In this document: positions 22,601 through 29,457 of the stretch, in pieces
Layout of the letters: the number at the start of each line of letters is the position of its first letter
Position numbering within the stretch: the first letter of the stretch is position 1
From: JAZSMS01 sp045536015
Lineage (GTDB): Bacteria; Bacillota; Clostridia; Christensenellales; QALW01
Direction: 5' to 3'
DNA length: 29,457 nt
Assembly (NCBI GenBank): GCA_045536015.1
Contig: JAZSMS010000135.1
Span: forward strand, 1 to 29,457
Notes under the pieces: generated by a model
Seen by the model: only the letters and a program-made list of their open reading frames with translations
The model's database searches: none
Told to the model about the DNA's origin: nothing
Made by a program: the position numbers and the translations under genes

Positions 22601-22635
22601 CCGTAACGGATATTTCCAACTGTAAAGTTCATTAA
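19612..22635 (+). CDS. class A penicillin-binding protein (PBP1A type) with long basic cytoplasmic tail
   Basis: This bifunctional peptidoglycan synthase polymerises glycan strands and cross-links peptides outside the membrane. Of its 1007 residues, 1-240 are a cytoplasmic, probably disordered tail rich in Arg, Gln, Ser and Thr, with three FEV(S/T) motifs near residues 14, 59 and 108. One membrane helix follows (about 243-272). The GT51 domain has the catalytic glutamate E334 in IAIEDVRF and QGGSTITQQL at 363-372. The transpeptidase domain has SSIK (S648, K651), SYN (707-709) and KTGT (834-837). A cysteine-containing extension (from about 905) ends the protein. TTG 19612 is the start: AAAGGAGG lies 8 bp before it and an upstream ATG runs into a stop. 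It is usually 700-900 residues; the tail explains the excess. Confidence 0.95.
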   Translation: MNNDRKNRPSSSDFEVTPVRKSTPQREYTVEEISSRSNRSAQRSEALKNARKNNDIPAFEVSSVRQERPQRSYDTSLRQATTRTRQTDTSLRSDRTQARPRQNTQSEFEVSSFTQRQRTQMPERQSSSAKTVYERQATEEKSPFLREARAQRTPSSTRIRQTEQVRTRQASVQSEPAFSARTERARATENARQERVRATESSRQERVRSTEQKQRAQIEARRRELDSQLSHFTYKGKQPRNYAISVAITTFKILLIAVLITGISGIGFVIGMAKSYLESVPTLDFTLVSGQEQATVLYDVNGNSLGNYYELENREWASLDEIPTSLQNAVIAIEDVRFRRHMGIDFKRIIASLISNISSGSLQGGSTITQQLIKNTILSFEQTYKRKIQEASLALELEKQYTKNEILEAYLNTIYMGGSCYGMKTAAQDYFGKSLSELTLKECACLAGMIQNPSRYNPRSNFYSRSNPDRTINRTNLVLYEMYENGFITKEEYDIAKADTLNVNEKSPYSSSAQLIYFTDYVLESVVDELIEIRSLTDSSETRSSLRNEIRTSGYRIYSTIDSSKQKTAESTVYDFANYPRMRYTADSYTVAGRNPDGSVIRLTQPQTAVVVTDYRTGYIVAMVGGRQAPSGSLQFNRAYQSTMPVGSSIKPLSVYGPAIENGSGAGTVYYNTQHKIDGWNSTLGYPMNNNRTYPGWMTMRTAITASYNTTAATALMYDVGLDQAAETLEKLGVDPDHISKTGSGLALGSSGITPVEMAGAFSAIANMGLYLEPIAFTKVTDSSGNVIIDMLDRQEKTQVYSESTAWQLIDLLYTVVNEGAKRALVSGQTVYGKTGTNSDMRGVFFAGFTGYYTGTVWIGSDAYKPLVSDAQGGKYAAPLFSAVMTKLHAGLADRPATDVTAEEVGVMQVKYCSQSGKLATAACTKTHTELGNPSNLTPCDVHLTVKICSASGGLAKSSCPEESVTEQVITAVPEEGALNYMYNNYKSYFINHIGTPVTDISNCKVH

Positions 22636-22639
22636 AAAA

Positions 22640-22690
22640 ATACCACCTGTTTTGCTTGCAAAAAACAAGCGCAGGTGGTATAATTTTTTT
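22640..22690 (+). terminator. terminator of the penicillin-binding protein gene
   Basis: ATACCACCTG at 22640-22649 pairs with CAGGTGGTAT at 22672-22681, with an inner CTTG/CAAG, and a T-run follows. The 3' arm contains the extended -10 element of the next promoter. Confidence 0.8.
22656..22684 (+). promoter_or_regulatory. sigma-A promoter of the riboswitch-controlled operon
   Basis: TTGCAA at 22656-22661 and TATAAT at 22679-22684 are separated by 17 bp, with TGG before the -10 box (extended -10). The predicted start near 22691 coincides with the start of the riboswitch. Confidence 0.8.
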
Positions 22691-22883
22691 GTTGTTTGGG
22701 GAAGCAGGTGTAAATCCTGCACGAGCCCGTCGCCGTAACGCACAAGTAAAAACAACGGTTTTGCTCAAATTCCACAGTTTGAGGACACGCCATTGGGAAA
22801 CCAAGAAGGTAAACCGATTGTGTGCGAAGTCGAAATATCCACGCAACAAAATATTCTCGATTTAAGTTGCGAGTGCCAACAAA
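22688..22883 (+). promoter_or_regulatory. cobalamin riboswitch
   Basis: This untranslated leader carries the conserved cobalamin-sensing core. The first part is GGGGAAGCAGGTG, TAAATCCTGC and GAGCCCGTCGCCGTAAC (22697-22739). The second is CATTGGGAAACCAAGAAGGT at 22791-22810, a variant of the B12 box region. TTTGTTG at 22688-22694 can pair with CAACAAA at 22877-22883 as the closing stem. The tail holds CGCAAC/GTTGCG as part of an expression platform. No T-run follows, so control of translation is more likely than termination; AGAGGT before ATG 22916 is the candidate target. It controls the DUF4430 and ECF genes, so these are expected to be repressed when cobalamin is plentiful. Confidence 0.85.
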
Positions 22884-22915
22884 GAGAATAAATAAAATTT
22901 ATAGAGGTAAAAATT

Positions 22916-23374
22916 ATGAGCAAAAAAACTTGGTCACTCAAGTTGTTGACGCTTAGCCTCTGCATCGTGCTTATTGTGGTGTCGGCACTTTTCTTGGCAG
23001 GCTGCAACAACCAATCAGCTTCACCCACCCCTACTCCCTCCGAGCAGGCACAGGGTACCCCAATTCCCCCAACAGTTGTTGGCGAAGGTGCAACGGAATT
23101 TGCGTTTGAGGTTTATTTCCTTGACGGAACGCAAAAAGTTTACACCGTTAAAACTGACGAGACAACAGTTGGCAAGGCATTGCAGAACGTTGGCTTAATC
23201 TCCGGCGAAGACGGTCCTTACGGTTTATACGTTAAAACAGTTGACGGCGTTACCGTTGACTATGACGTTGACGGCAAATATTGGGCGTTTTACGCAAACG
23301 GAAAGATGGCACCCGTTGGTGTAGATTCAACAAACATTGAGCAAGGCACAACGTACGCATTTAAGGCAGAATAA
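22916..23374 (+). CDS. DUF4430 domain lipoprotein, probable corrinoid-uptake component
   Basis: This 152-residue lipoprotein has a signal peptide of about 29 residues ending in lipobox LFLAGC (C30), then a short linker rich in Pro, Ser and Thr (30-55). The DUF4430 domain follows, related to the C-terminal domain of transcobalamin. Its landmarks are TTVGKALQNVGLISGEDGPYGLYVKTVDGV, YWAFYANGKMAPVGVDSTNIEQGTTYAF. It probably sits on the outside of the membrane and presents a ligand to a transporter. The cobalamin riboswitch upstream and the ECF S component overlapping its stop (TAATG) make corrinoid binding the best guess, not a shown fact. AGAGGT is the ribosome binding site for ATG 22916. Confidence 0.9.
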   Translation: MSKKTWSLKLLTLSLCIVLIVVSALFLAGCNNQSASPTPTPSEQAQGTPIPPTVVGEGATEFAFEVYFLDGTQKVYTVKTDETTVGKALQNVGLISGEDGPYGLYVKTVDGVTVDYDVDGKYWAFYANGKMAPVGVDSTNIEQGTTYAFKAE

Positions 23375-23889
23375 TGAAAATTTCTGTACGCGAGCTTGTT
23401 ATTTTTGCAGTTTTTGCAGCTTTAATGTTTATTTCAAAGTTTTTGATGCAAATTTTGCCAAACGTACATTTGCTTGGAATGTTTATAGTTGCGCTTACAG
23501 TTGTATATCGCGCCAAAGCGCTTTTGCCTATCTACGTGTACGTATTTCTCGACGGACTTTTTCACGGCTTTGCACTTTGGTGGGTTCCATACCTATATAT
23601 CTGGGCAGTGCTTTGGGCTTTTGTTATGCTGTTGCCTAAAAACATGTCAACAGAATCACAGCTTTTGATCTATCCCTTTATTTCTGCCCTGCACGGACTT
23701 TTGTTTGGTACGCTGTATGCACCGTTTCAGGCTATTGCCTATGGGCTTAACTTTGAAGGTATGATCTCGTGGATAATAGTAGGACTTCCTTTTGATATTA
23801 CCCACGCCATAAGCAATCTTATAACCGGCTTTGCAATAGTTCCAATAATAAAAACAATAAACCTTTGTGATAACAAAAAAACAAGCTAA
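23374..23889 (+). CDS. ECF transporter S component, probably for cobalamin or a precursor
   Basis: This integral membrane protein of 171 residues has five or six hydrophobic segments and a short N-terminal MKISVRELVIFAVFAALMF typical of ECF substrate-binding (S) subunits. Later segments (LHGLLFGTLYAPFQAIAYG and WIIVGLPFDITHAISNLITG) are also characteristic, the latter matching the conserved end of this fold. It starts at the TAATG overlap with the DUF4430 gene. The energising parts (EcfA, EcfA', EcfT) are not in the window, so it probably uses a shared module. The riboswitch upstream points to cobalamin or a corrinoid such as cobinamide. The substrate is inferred from regulation, not from residues. 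Confidence 0.85.
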   Translation: MKISVRELVIFAVFAALMFISKFLMQILPNVHLLGMFIVALTVVYRAKALLPIYVYVFLDGLFHGFALWWVPYLYIWAVLWAFVMLLPKNMSTESQLLIYPFISALHGLLFGTLYAPFQAIAYGLNFEGMISWIIVGLPFDITHAISNLITGFAIVPIIKTINLCDNKKTS

Positions 23890-23895
23890 AAAATT

Positions 23896-23927
23896 AACCG
23901 ACTTACTTTTTGTAAGTCGGTTTTTTT
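23896..23927. terminator. bidirectional terminator after the ECF gene
   Basis: AACCGACTTAC at 23896-23906 pairs with GTAAGTCGGTT at 23912-23922, with flanking A and T runs, between convergent genes. Confidence 0.9.
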
Positions 23928-23928
23928 A

Positions 23929-25818
23929 TTATTCAAGCTCAAAAGCACCGGTATAAAGCTGATAGTAAACACCTTTTTCGCTTATAAGCTTTTGATGGTT
24001 GCCGCGCTCAATTATTTTTCCGTGGTCAAGCACCATTATTACGTCGGCATTTTTAACGGTGGAAAGTCTGTGAGCAATAACAAATACCGTTCTGCCCTCC
24101 ATAAGCTTATCCATACCCCTTTGAACTATTGCCTCGGTGCGCGTGTCTATCGAGCTTGTAGCCTCGTCTAAAATCATAACAGGCGGGTCTGCTACTGCCG
24201 CGCGGGCAATTGCTATAAGCTGGCGCTGCCCCTGCGAAAGATTTGCACCGTTATTTGTTAAAACTGTGTTATACCCCTCGGGTAAGCGCGAAATAAAATC
24301 ATCTGCGCCCGCTAAACGTGCCGCCGCAATACATTCTTCATCAAGAGCATCAAGCTTTCCGTAGCGGATATTATCCATAACCGTGCCCGTAAACAGATTT
24401 GTTTCCTGCAAAACTATTCCAAGCGAACGGCGCAGATCTGCCTTTTTTATCTTGTTGATATTTATATCATCATAGCGCACCTTGCCGTCCTCAATATCGT
24501 AAAAACGGTTGATAAGGTTTGTAATCGTAGTCTTTCCTGCGCCCGTTGCGCCAACAAACGCAACCTTTTGACCGGGCTCGGCATACACCGTAACGTCGTG
24601 CAATACGGGCTTGCCCTCAACGTAAGAAAAGTCAACTCCGTCAAGCGTAACCTTTCCCTCTAAACGCTTATAGGTAAGCGTTCCGTCTCCGTGAGGATGC
24701 TTCCACGCCCAAATGCCCGTATGCTTGTTTGCTTCTTTGATATTTCCATCTTTATCAATAGTAGCGTTTACAAGCGTAACATAGCCGTTATCGTCCTCGG
24801 CTACTTCTTCCATAAGTTCAAAAACACGCTCCGCACCTGCAAGACCCATTACTATCGAGTTTATCTGTTGCGAAAGCTCGTTTACGTTTCCTGTAAACTG
24901 CTTTGTCATATTTAAAAACGGTACTAAAACGCTTATTGTAAGAGCCGAACCCGAAAGCGAAACGTTGGTAACGTTTAGCGAAATTAAAATTCCGCCTACT
25001 ATCGCCATAAGCACGTATAATAAGTTACCTATATTCATTATTATAGGTCCAAGCATATTTGCATACGCGTGCGCCTTAAACGAATTTTCAAATAATTGCT
25101 CGTTAACCTCATCAAACTCGCCGGTACATTTTTCTTCGCGGCAAAATACCTTTATAACCTTTTGGCCATTCATCATCTCTTGAATAAAGCCCTCGGTCTG
25201 TCCCATCGACTTTTGCTGACGGATAAAGAATTTTGCACTGCCGCCGCCGATTTTTTTAGAAACAAGCATCATTATTATAACACCAAAAACTACTACAAGC
25301 GTAAGCCATACCGAAAGCGAAAGCATTATAATAAATACAGTTGTAACTATCGCCGCCGCCTTGATTATCGAGGGCATAGCGCCCGAAATAAGCTCGCGCA
25401 GAGTATCAATATCGTTGGTATAACGGCTCATTATATCGCCGTGCTTATTCTGGTCAAAATAGCTTATTGGCAGGTTTTGCATACCGTCAAACATTCTTTT
25501 GCGCATACGGTACAAAAAGCCCTGAGTAATCGTTGCCATAAGCTGTGTATACGCTACAACTGCAACAATCGAAAGCACATACATCGCGGCTAAAATAAGT
25601 ACATTAGGAATAATTTCCTGCTTTGCTATTTCCCAGTTAAGAGAAAGCTTATGCACCTCGATTACCGCAATAATCTTTTGCATAAACAACGCGGGTATTG
25701 ACGAAACGATTGCCGAGAACAAGATACAAACTATCGTTATGGGAACTAATACTGGAAATTCTTTAAAAAGCCTTTTTACAACCTTTAAAAACGTACCCTT
25801 TTTTGCCTTATTCTTCAT
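23929..25818 (-). CDS. ABC exporter half-transporter with canonical Walker B (heterodimer subunit)
   Basis: This 629-residue protein has a six-helix exporter membrane domain (1-330) and an ATPase domain (389-629). Between them lies an insert of about 45 residues (343-388), as in the larger subunits of BmrCD-type pairs. Motifs are Walker A GATGAGKT (423-430), a noncanonical signature LSQGQ (527-531), Walker B ILDE with the catalytic glutamate E552, and the switch histidine H583 (IAHRLST). The frame is open to a GTG at 25827, but that lies inside GGGAGGTG; ATG 25818 is 8 bp from GGAGG and is the start. It overlaps the stop of the partner gene by 11 bp. The pair probably exports lipids, drugs or peptides. 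Confidence 0.94.
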   Translation of the reverse strand: MKNKAKKGTFLKVVKRLFKEFPVLVPITIVCILFSAIVSSIPALFMQKIIAVIEVHKLSLNWEIAKQEIIPNVLILAAMYVLSIVAVVAYTQLMATITQGFLYRMRKRMFDGMQNLPISYFDQNKHGDIMSRYTNDIDTLRELISGAMPSIIKAAAIVTTVFIIMLSLSVWLTLVVVFGVIIMMLVSKKIGGGSAKFFIRQQKSMGQTEGFIQEMMNGQKVIKVFCREEKCTGEFDEVNEQLFENSFKAHAYANMLGPIIMNIGNLLYVLMAIVGGILISLNVTNVSLSGSALTISVLVPFLNMTKQFTGNVNELSQQINSIVMGLAGAERVFELMEEVAEDDNGYVTLVNATIDKDGNIKEANKHTGIWAWKHPHGDGTLTYKRLEGKVTLDGVDFSYVEGKPVLHDVTVYAEPGQKVAFVGATGAGKTTITNLINRFYDIEDGKVRYDDININKIKKADLRRSLGIVLQETNLFTGTVMDNIRYGKLDALDEECIAAARLAGADDFISRLPEGYNTVLTNNGANLSQGQRQLIAIARAAVADPPVMILDEATSSIDTRTEAIVQRGMDKLMEGRTVFVIAHRLSTVKNADVIMVLDHGKIIERGNHQKLISEKGVYYQLYTGAFELE

Positions 25819-27553
25819 CTTCGTCACCTCCCTTGCTTTGCTGAAGGTAAACCTCGCGGTAGATTTCGTTATTTTTCAAAAGCTCATCGTGGTTGCCGAT
25901 TCCCGAAATTTTTCCGCCGTCTAAAACTATTATCATATCGGCATCCTGAACCGAAGAAATTCTTTGTGCGATGATTATCTTTGTGGTTTCAGGTATAAAC
26001 TTTTTAAAGCCGTCGCGGATAAGCGCATCGGTCTTTGTATCAACTGCGCTTGTCGAATCGTCTAAAATTAAAATCTTGGGCTTTTTCAAAAGTGCGCGCG
26101 CAATGCACAATCGCTGTTTTTGTCCGCCCGAAACGTTTGTTCCGCCCTGCTCTATCTTGGTTTCGTACTTTTCGGGGAAAGTTTCGATAAATTCTTCTGC
26201 ACAGGCAAGTCTGCACGCTTGGCGAATTTCCTCGTCGGTAGCCTGCTCGTTACCCCACATTAAGTTTTCTTTTATAGTGCCCGAAAACAGTAGATTCTTT
26301 TGAAGCACCATTGCTACGCTTTGTCTTAAAACGGATAAATCGTACTCTCTTACGTCTTTGCCTGCAACTAAAACGCTTCCGCCGCTAGCGTCGTAAAGTC
26401 TGGGAATAAGCTGAACAAGCGTAGTTTTGCTTGAGCCCGTTCCGCCTATTATGCCAACCGTTGCGCCCGAGGGAATGTGCAGGTTAACCTCTTTAAGTGC
26501 ATCAAGACGTGCTTTTGCTGAATATTTAAACGTAACGTTTTTAAAATCAATGCTTCCGTCAGCAACCTCTAAAATGGGGTTTTCGGGATTTTTAAGTGCC
26601 GTTTCTTCGTCAAGCACCTCGCAAATTCGCTTTATTGATTCTGCCGATATGGTAAGCATAATAAATATAAACGAAAGCATCATAAGCGACATTAAAACCT
26701 GCATTCCGTAGGTTAAAAGTGCCGAAAGCTGACCAACGTCAAAAGCCGTTGCGCCTGAGCTTATTATGAGTTTTGAACCTAAAATAAGCACAAAAATCAT
26801 ATTAAAGTAAATGCAAAATTGCATCAGGGGTGTATTAAGCGCAACTATTCTGTCAGCATGCGTAAAGTCCTTGCGAATATCCTTTGCCGCAAAGTCAAAT
26901 TTTTCTTTTTCGTGTTCTTCGCGCGAAAAGCCTTTAACAACGCGCATTCCGCGTACGTTTTCTTCAATAGACTCGTTAAGTGCATCGTACTTTTTAAATA
27001 CACGCTTGAATGCGGGCATAGCAAAACGCGCAATAAGCAAAAAACCGCCTGCTAAAATAGGTATTACTATAACAAACATCCACGCCATGTTTCTACCCAT
27101 ATGGTACGCCATTATTACCGAAAAAACAAGCATAAGCGGCGAACGTATTGCCGTACGGATACACATCATATACGCAATCTGAACGTTTGAAATATCGGTA
27201 GTCATTCTTGTTACCAAGCTTGCGGACGAGAACTTATCAATATTTTCAAACGAAAACGTTTGAACGCGTCTGAAAATATCTCCGCGAAGATTTTTAGCAA
27301 AGCCTGCCGATGCCTTTGCACTTGTAAAGCCTGCACATCCTCCGCAGGCAAGCGAGCACATAGCCATTACAACAAGCATTAATCCCTTTTCAACAATTAA
27401 ATTAACGTCGCCACCGTCTTCAATTGTGTTAACAAGGTCTGCCGTTATAAATGGTATAAACGTTTCGATAACAGCCTCGCAAACCATAAGCACAAGCGTT
27501 ATTATCGTAGGCTTTTTATACTGACGCAAATGCTTAAACAAGCGAAATATCAT
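25808..27553 (-). CDS. ABC exporter half-transporter with degenerate ATPase site (heterodimer subunit)
   Basis: This 581-residue protein is the upstream partner of the gene at 23929-25818. The membrane domain spans about 1-310 (six helices). The ATPase domain has Walker A GGTGSSKT (370-377) and a canonical signature VSGGQ (474-478). However, the Walker B is LILDDSTSAVD, with D499 in place of the catalytic glutamate, and the switch histidine is replaced by Q530 (IIAQRISSV). In a heterodimer this gives one degenerate and one active nucleotide site, as known for TM287/288 and BmrCD. GGAGAAG supports ATG 27553. It has its own promoter and is translated first. Confidence 0.95.
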   Translation of the reverse strand: MIFRLFKHLRQYKKPTIITLVLMVCEAVIETFIPFITADLVNTIEDGGDVNLIVEKGLMLVVMAMCSLACGGCAGFTSAKASAGFAKNLRGDIFRRVQTFSFENIDKFSSASLVTRMTTDISNVQIAYMMCIRTAIRSPLMLVFSVIMAYHMGRNMAWMFVIVIPILAGGFLLIARFAMPAFKRVFKKYDALNESIEENVRGMRVVKGFSREEHEKEKFDFAAKDIRKDFTHADRIVALNTPLMQFCIYFNMIFVLILGSKLIISSGATAFDVGQLSALLTYGMQVLMSLMMLSFIFIMLTISAESIKRICEVLDEETALKNPENPILEVADGSIDFKNVTFKYSAKARLDALKEVNLHIPSGATVGIIGGTGSSKTTLVQLIPRLYDASGGSVLVAGKDVREYDLSVLRQSVAMVLQKNLLFSGTIKENLMWGNEQATDEEIRQACRLACAEEFIETFPEKYETKIEQGGTNVSGGQKQRLCIARALLKKPKILILDDSTSAVDTKTDALIRDGFKKFIPETTKIIIAQRISSVQDADMIIVLDGGKISGIGNHDELLKNNEIYREVYLQQSKGGDEDEE

Positions 27554-27593
27554 CTTTACTTCTCCTTTTTATCTGATAAACTTATATTTATAC

Positions 27594-27622
27594 ATTATAT
27601 AACAACACGCATATTTTATCAA
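27594..27622 (-). promoter_or_regulatory. sigma-A promoter of the ABC exporter operon
   Basis: On the minus strand TTGATA at 27622-27617 and TATAAT at 27599-27594 are separated by 17 bp. Confidence 0.85.
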
Positions 27623-27676
27623 GCGAATATGCGCTACTTAAAAAAATAAAAAAGTGTCGCAAAATGCAAAATTCAT

Positions 27677-27705
27677 TTGAATTTATCCTCTTTTTATGGT
27701 ATACT
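27677..27705 (+). promoter_or_regulatory. promoter of the DUF1846 gene
   Basis: TTGAAT at 27677-27682 and TATACT at 27700-27705 are separated by 17 bp, with TGG before the -10 box. Confidence 0.7.
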
Positions 27706-27736
27706 TAATGACGTATTATTTATTCGGAGGTGTTTT

Positions 27737-29224
27737 ATGCATAAGCTTGGCTTTGATAATGAAAAATACGTTCAAATGCAATCACAGCAAATTCTTGAGC
27801 GCATTTCGCATTTTGGCGGAAAGTTATATCTCGAATTTGGCGGTAAGCTGTTTGACGATTTTCACGCATCAAGAGTTTTGCCCGGCTTTAAGCCCGACAG
27901 TAAGCTTCAGATGCTTCTTCAACTTAAAGAAGATGCCGAGATTATTATTACTATAAACGCCGCCGATATCGAAAAAAATAAAATTCGCGGTGACCTTGGC
28001 ATAACGTACGACCTTGACGTTATGCGCTTGATTGACGCTTTCCGCAGTGTTGGTCTTTTTGTCGGAAGTGTTGTTTTAACGCGCTACGCACAGCAAAAAG
28101 CGGCAGTGCAGTTTGAACAAAAGCTTTTAGCGCTTGGCGTAAAGGTTTACCGCCACTATTCGATAGACGGTTATCCCTCTGCCGTTTCACACATAGTAAG
28201 TGACGAAGGCTACGGCAAAAATGATTATATCGAAACAAGCAAAAAGCTTATAATAGTTACAGCCCCCGGTCCGGGCTCCGGAAAAATGGCAGTTTGCCTC
28301 TCGCAGCTTTACCACGATAATAAGCGCGGAATTAAAGCCGGGTACGCAAAGTTTGAAACGTTTCCTATCTGGAATCTTCCGCTTAAGCATCCCGTTAACC
28401 TTGCCTACGAGGCGGCTACCGCCGATTTGGACGACGTTAATATGATTGACCCGTTCCACCTTGAAGCTTATGGCAAAACCACTGTTAATTATAACCGCGA
28501 CGTTGAAATTTTCCCCGTGCTTGTGGCAACGTTTAAAAAGATTTACGGTACATCGCCCTATAAATCACCTACCGATATGGGCGTTAACATGGCAGGCAAC
28601 TGCATCATTGACGATAAGGCCTGCTGCGACGCATCTAAGCAGGAAATTATCCGCCGTTATTATTCTGCCCTTTGCGAGCAAAAGGAAAATATGTCGGTTT
28701 CTAACACAGCAAGTAAGCTTGAGCTTGTTATGAATCAGGCAGAAATCACTATTGCCGACCGTCCCGTAATTGCCGCATCATTAAAAAAGGCAGAAGAAAC
28801 GGGTGCTCCCGCAGGTGCGCTTGAATTACCCTCGGGCAAAATTATAACGGGCAAAACAAGTTCGCTACTTGGCGCTTCTGCCGCACTTGTGCTTAACGCA
28901 CTTAAAGAGGTTGCAGGAATTGACGACGACGTTTTGCTTATTTCGCCCTCGATTATCGAGCCCGTTCAGCACTTAAAGGTTGACCACCTTGGCAACCACA
29001 ATCCGCGACTTCATATTGACGAGGTTTTAATAGCTCTTGCAATAAGCGCAGTTGGTAACGCTCCTGCCGCAAAGGCACTTGAAAGTATCGACAAGCTTCG
29101 CGGTTGCGAGGCGCACTCATCGGTAATTCTTTCGCAGGTTGATATGAAAACCTTTAAAAAACTTGGCATAAACATTACCTGCGAGCCACAGTATCAGGTT
29201 AAAAAACTATATCATGCTAAATAA
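27737..29224 (+). CDS. DUF1846 (UPF0371) family protein
   Basis: This is a cytoplasmic protein of 495 residues. It matches DUF1846 along its whole length: LGFDNEKYVQMQSQQILERI at the start, YLEFGGKLFDDFHASRVLPGF, the RYAQQKAAVQFEQKLLALG region, and KKLIIVTAPGPGSGKMA at 169-185 (a phosphate-binding-like loop). TDMGVNMAGNCIIDD and the C-terminal LKVDHLGNHNPRLHIDEVLIALAISA are also characteristic. Its function is unknown; structures of relatives suggest nucleotide or nucleoside binding, which I cannot confirm. An in-frame TTG at 27677 lies inside the promoter, so ATG 27737 with GGAGG at 27726-27730 is the start. It is a single gene with a terminator. Confidence 0.95.
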   Translation: MHKLGFDNEKYVQMQSQQILERISHFGGKLYLEFGGKLFDDFHASRVLPGFKPDSKLQMLLQLKEDAEIIITINAADIEKNKIRGDLGITYDLDVMRLIDAFRSVGLFVGSVVLTRYAQQKAAVQFEQKLLALGVKVYRHYSIDGYPSAVSHIVSDEGYGKNDYIETSKKLIIVTAPGPGSGKMAVCLSQLYHDNKRGIKAGYAKFETFPIWNLPLKHPVNLAYEAATADLDDVNMIDPFHLEAYGKTTVNYNRDVEIFPVLVATFKKIYGTSPYKSPTDMGVNMAGNCIIDDKACCDASKQEIIRRYYSALCEQKENMSVSNTASKLELVMNQAEITIADRPVIAASLKKAEETGAPAGALELPSGKIITGKTSSLLGASAALVLNALKEVAGIDDDVLLISPSIIEPVQHLKVDHLGNHNPRLHIDEVLIALAISAVGNAPAAKALESIDKLRGCEAHSSVILSQVDMKTFKKLGINITCEPQYQVKKLYHAK

Positions 29225-29225
29225 C

Positions 29226-29254
29226 AAAACCCGACTAAAAAAAGTCGGGTTTTT
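29226..29254 (+). terminator. terminator of the DUF1846 gene
   Basis: AAAACCCGACT at 29226-29236 pairs with AGTCGGGTTTT at 29243-29253, followed by T. It also sits just after the stop of the convergent partial gene. Confidence 0.9.
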
Positions 29255-29257
29255 AAT

Positions 29258-29457
29258 TTACCATAAAAAAGCAGATGCAAGTGCAAAAATGCCGCAAAAA
29301 TATAGTTCAAAGGAACTGGCAAAATCCAAATAATTATCCGAGTATTTCCATTTGGCAAGCTTTTTTAATCTTTCCGGAAAAAGAGATCCCATTAACGTCA
29401 TAAACAAAAGTAATAGGGTTAGTAGAATGGAAATATTAAAATCAATGCCAAAAAATA
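29258..29457 (-). CDS. 3' end of a small membrane protein gene (partial)
   Basis: A minus-strand frame is open from the right edge of the window to a stop at 29258, giving the last 65 or so residues of a protein. It has two hydrophobic segments (SILLTLLLLFMTLMG and LYFCGIFALASAFLW) joined by a charged stretch (PERLKKLAKWKYSDNYLDF). The pattern of two membrane helices around a WKYSDxxxDF segment weakly recalls the DUF6199 family. The start lies outside the window. It is convergent with the DUF1846 gene, and the shared terminator at 29226-29254 supports it as a true gene. Confidence 0.6.
   Translation of the reverse strand, partial: FFGIDFNISILLTLLLLFMTLMGSLFPERLKKLAKWKYSDNYLDFASSFELYFCGIFALASAFLW

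Noticed and set aside
27677..27736. Upstream TTG start of the DUF1846 gene
   Set aside because: It lies within the promoter elements; ATG 27737 has GGAGG at the right distance and the family's usual N terminus.

Overview
The window looks like a chromosomal segment of a low-to-moderate GC Gram-positive bacterium of the Clostridia. The evidence is the dnaX-ybaB-recR block, HPr kinase (hprK), a YlmC/YmxH-type PRC-barrel protein, a DUF896 protein, two YitT proteins, near-perfect sigma-A type promoters, strong GGAGG ribosome binding sites and frequent TTG starts. I cannot name the genus. There is no phage, plasmid, transposase or CRISPR array. Genes are dense and mostly housekeeping.

Layout: (1) 1-2029: a YitT membrane protein, a candidate 6S RNA, then tRNA-Gln(CTG) and tRNA-Glu(CTC), followed by about 600 bp of non-coding repeats built from copies of the tRNA-Glu 3' end and its terminator. 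(2) 2030-7122: a CBM9-like protein and a YdcF-like protein (+), fba and a lipid kinase (-), then recX-nnrD-DUF896 (+) and a structured intergenic stretch. (3) 7123-13917: an unknown lipoprotein (-), transketolase and a small protein (+), a second YitT protein, then the recombination/replication operon dnaX-ybaB-recR (-). (4) 13918-17489: a five-gene operon ylmC-HAD phosphatase-hprK-ROK glucokinase-maf (+), which joins catabolite control to glucose phosphorylation. (5) 17490-19476: an SGNH hydrolase and yhbY (-), tRNA-Thr(CGT), tRNA-Leu(CAA), a second block of tRNA-tail repeats, and tRNA-Leu(CAG) (-). (6) 19540-23930: a class A penicillin-binding protein with a very long basic cytoplasmic tail, then a cobalamin riboswitch in front of a DUF4430 lipoprotein and an ECF transporter S component, probably a corrinoid uptake unit. 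(7) 23929-29457: a heterodimeric ABC exporter (-), a DUF1846 protein (+) and the 3' end of a small membrane protein (-).

The most unusual signal is the non-coding DNA after tRNA-Glu and after tRNA-Leu(CAA). At each site there is a module of about 160 nt. It starts with an inverted copy of that tRNA's own T-arm, continues with a shared CTGAGAGGG block, an AT-rich hairpin and a shared TGCGnARTCGGG-like block, and ends with a direct copy of the tRNA 3' end plus its terminator. The blocks are common to both sites, while the ends match the local tRNA. This suggests a small family of tRNA-tail elements that I do not recognise. All five tRNAs in the window carry C at the wobble position.
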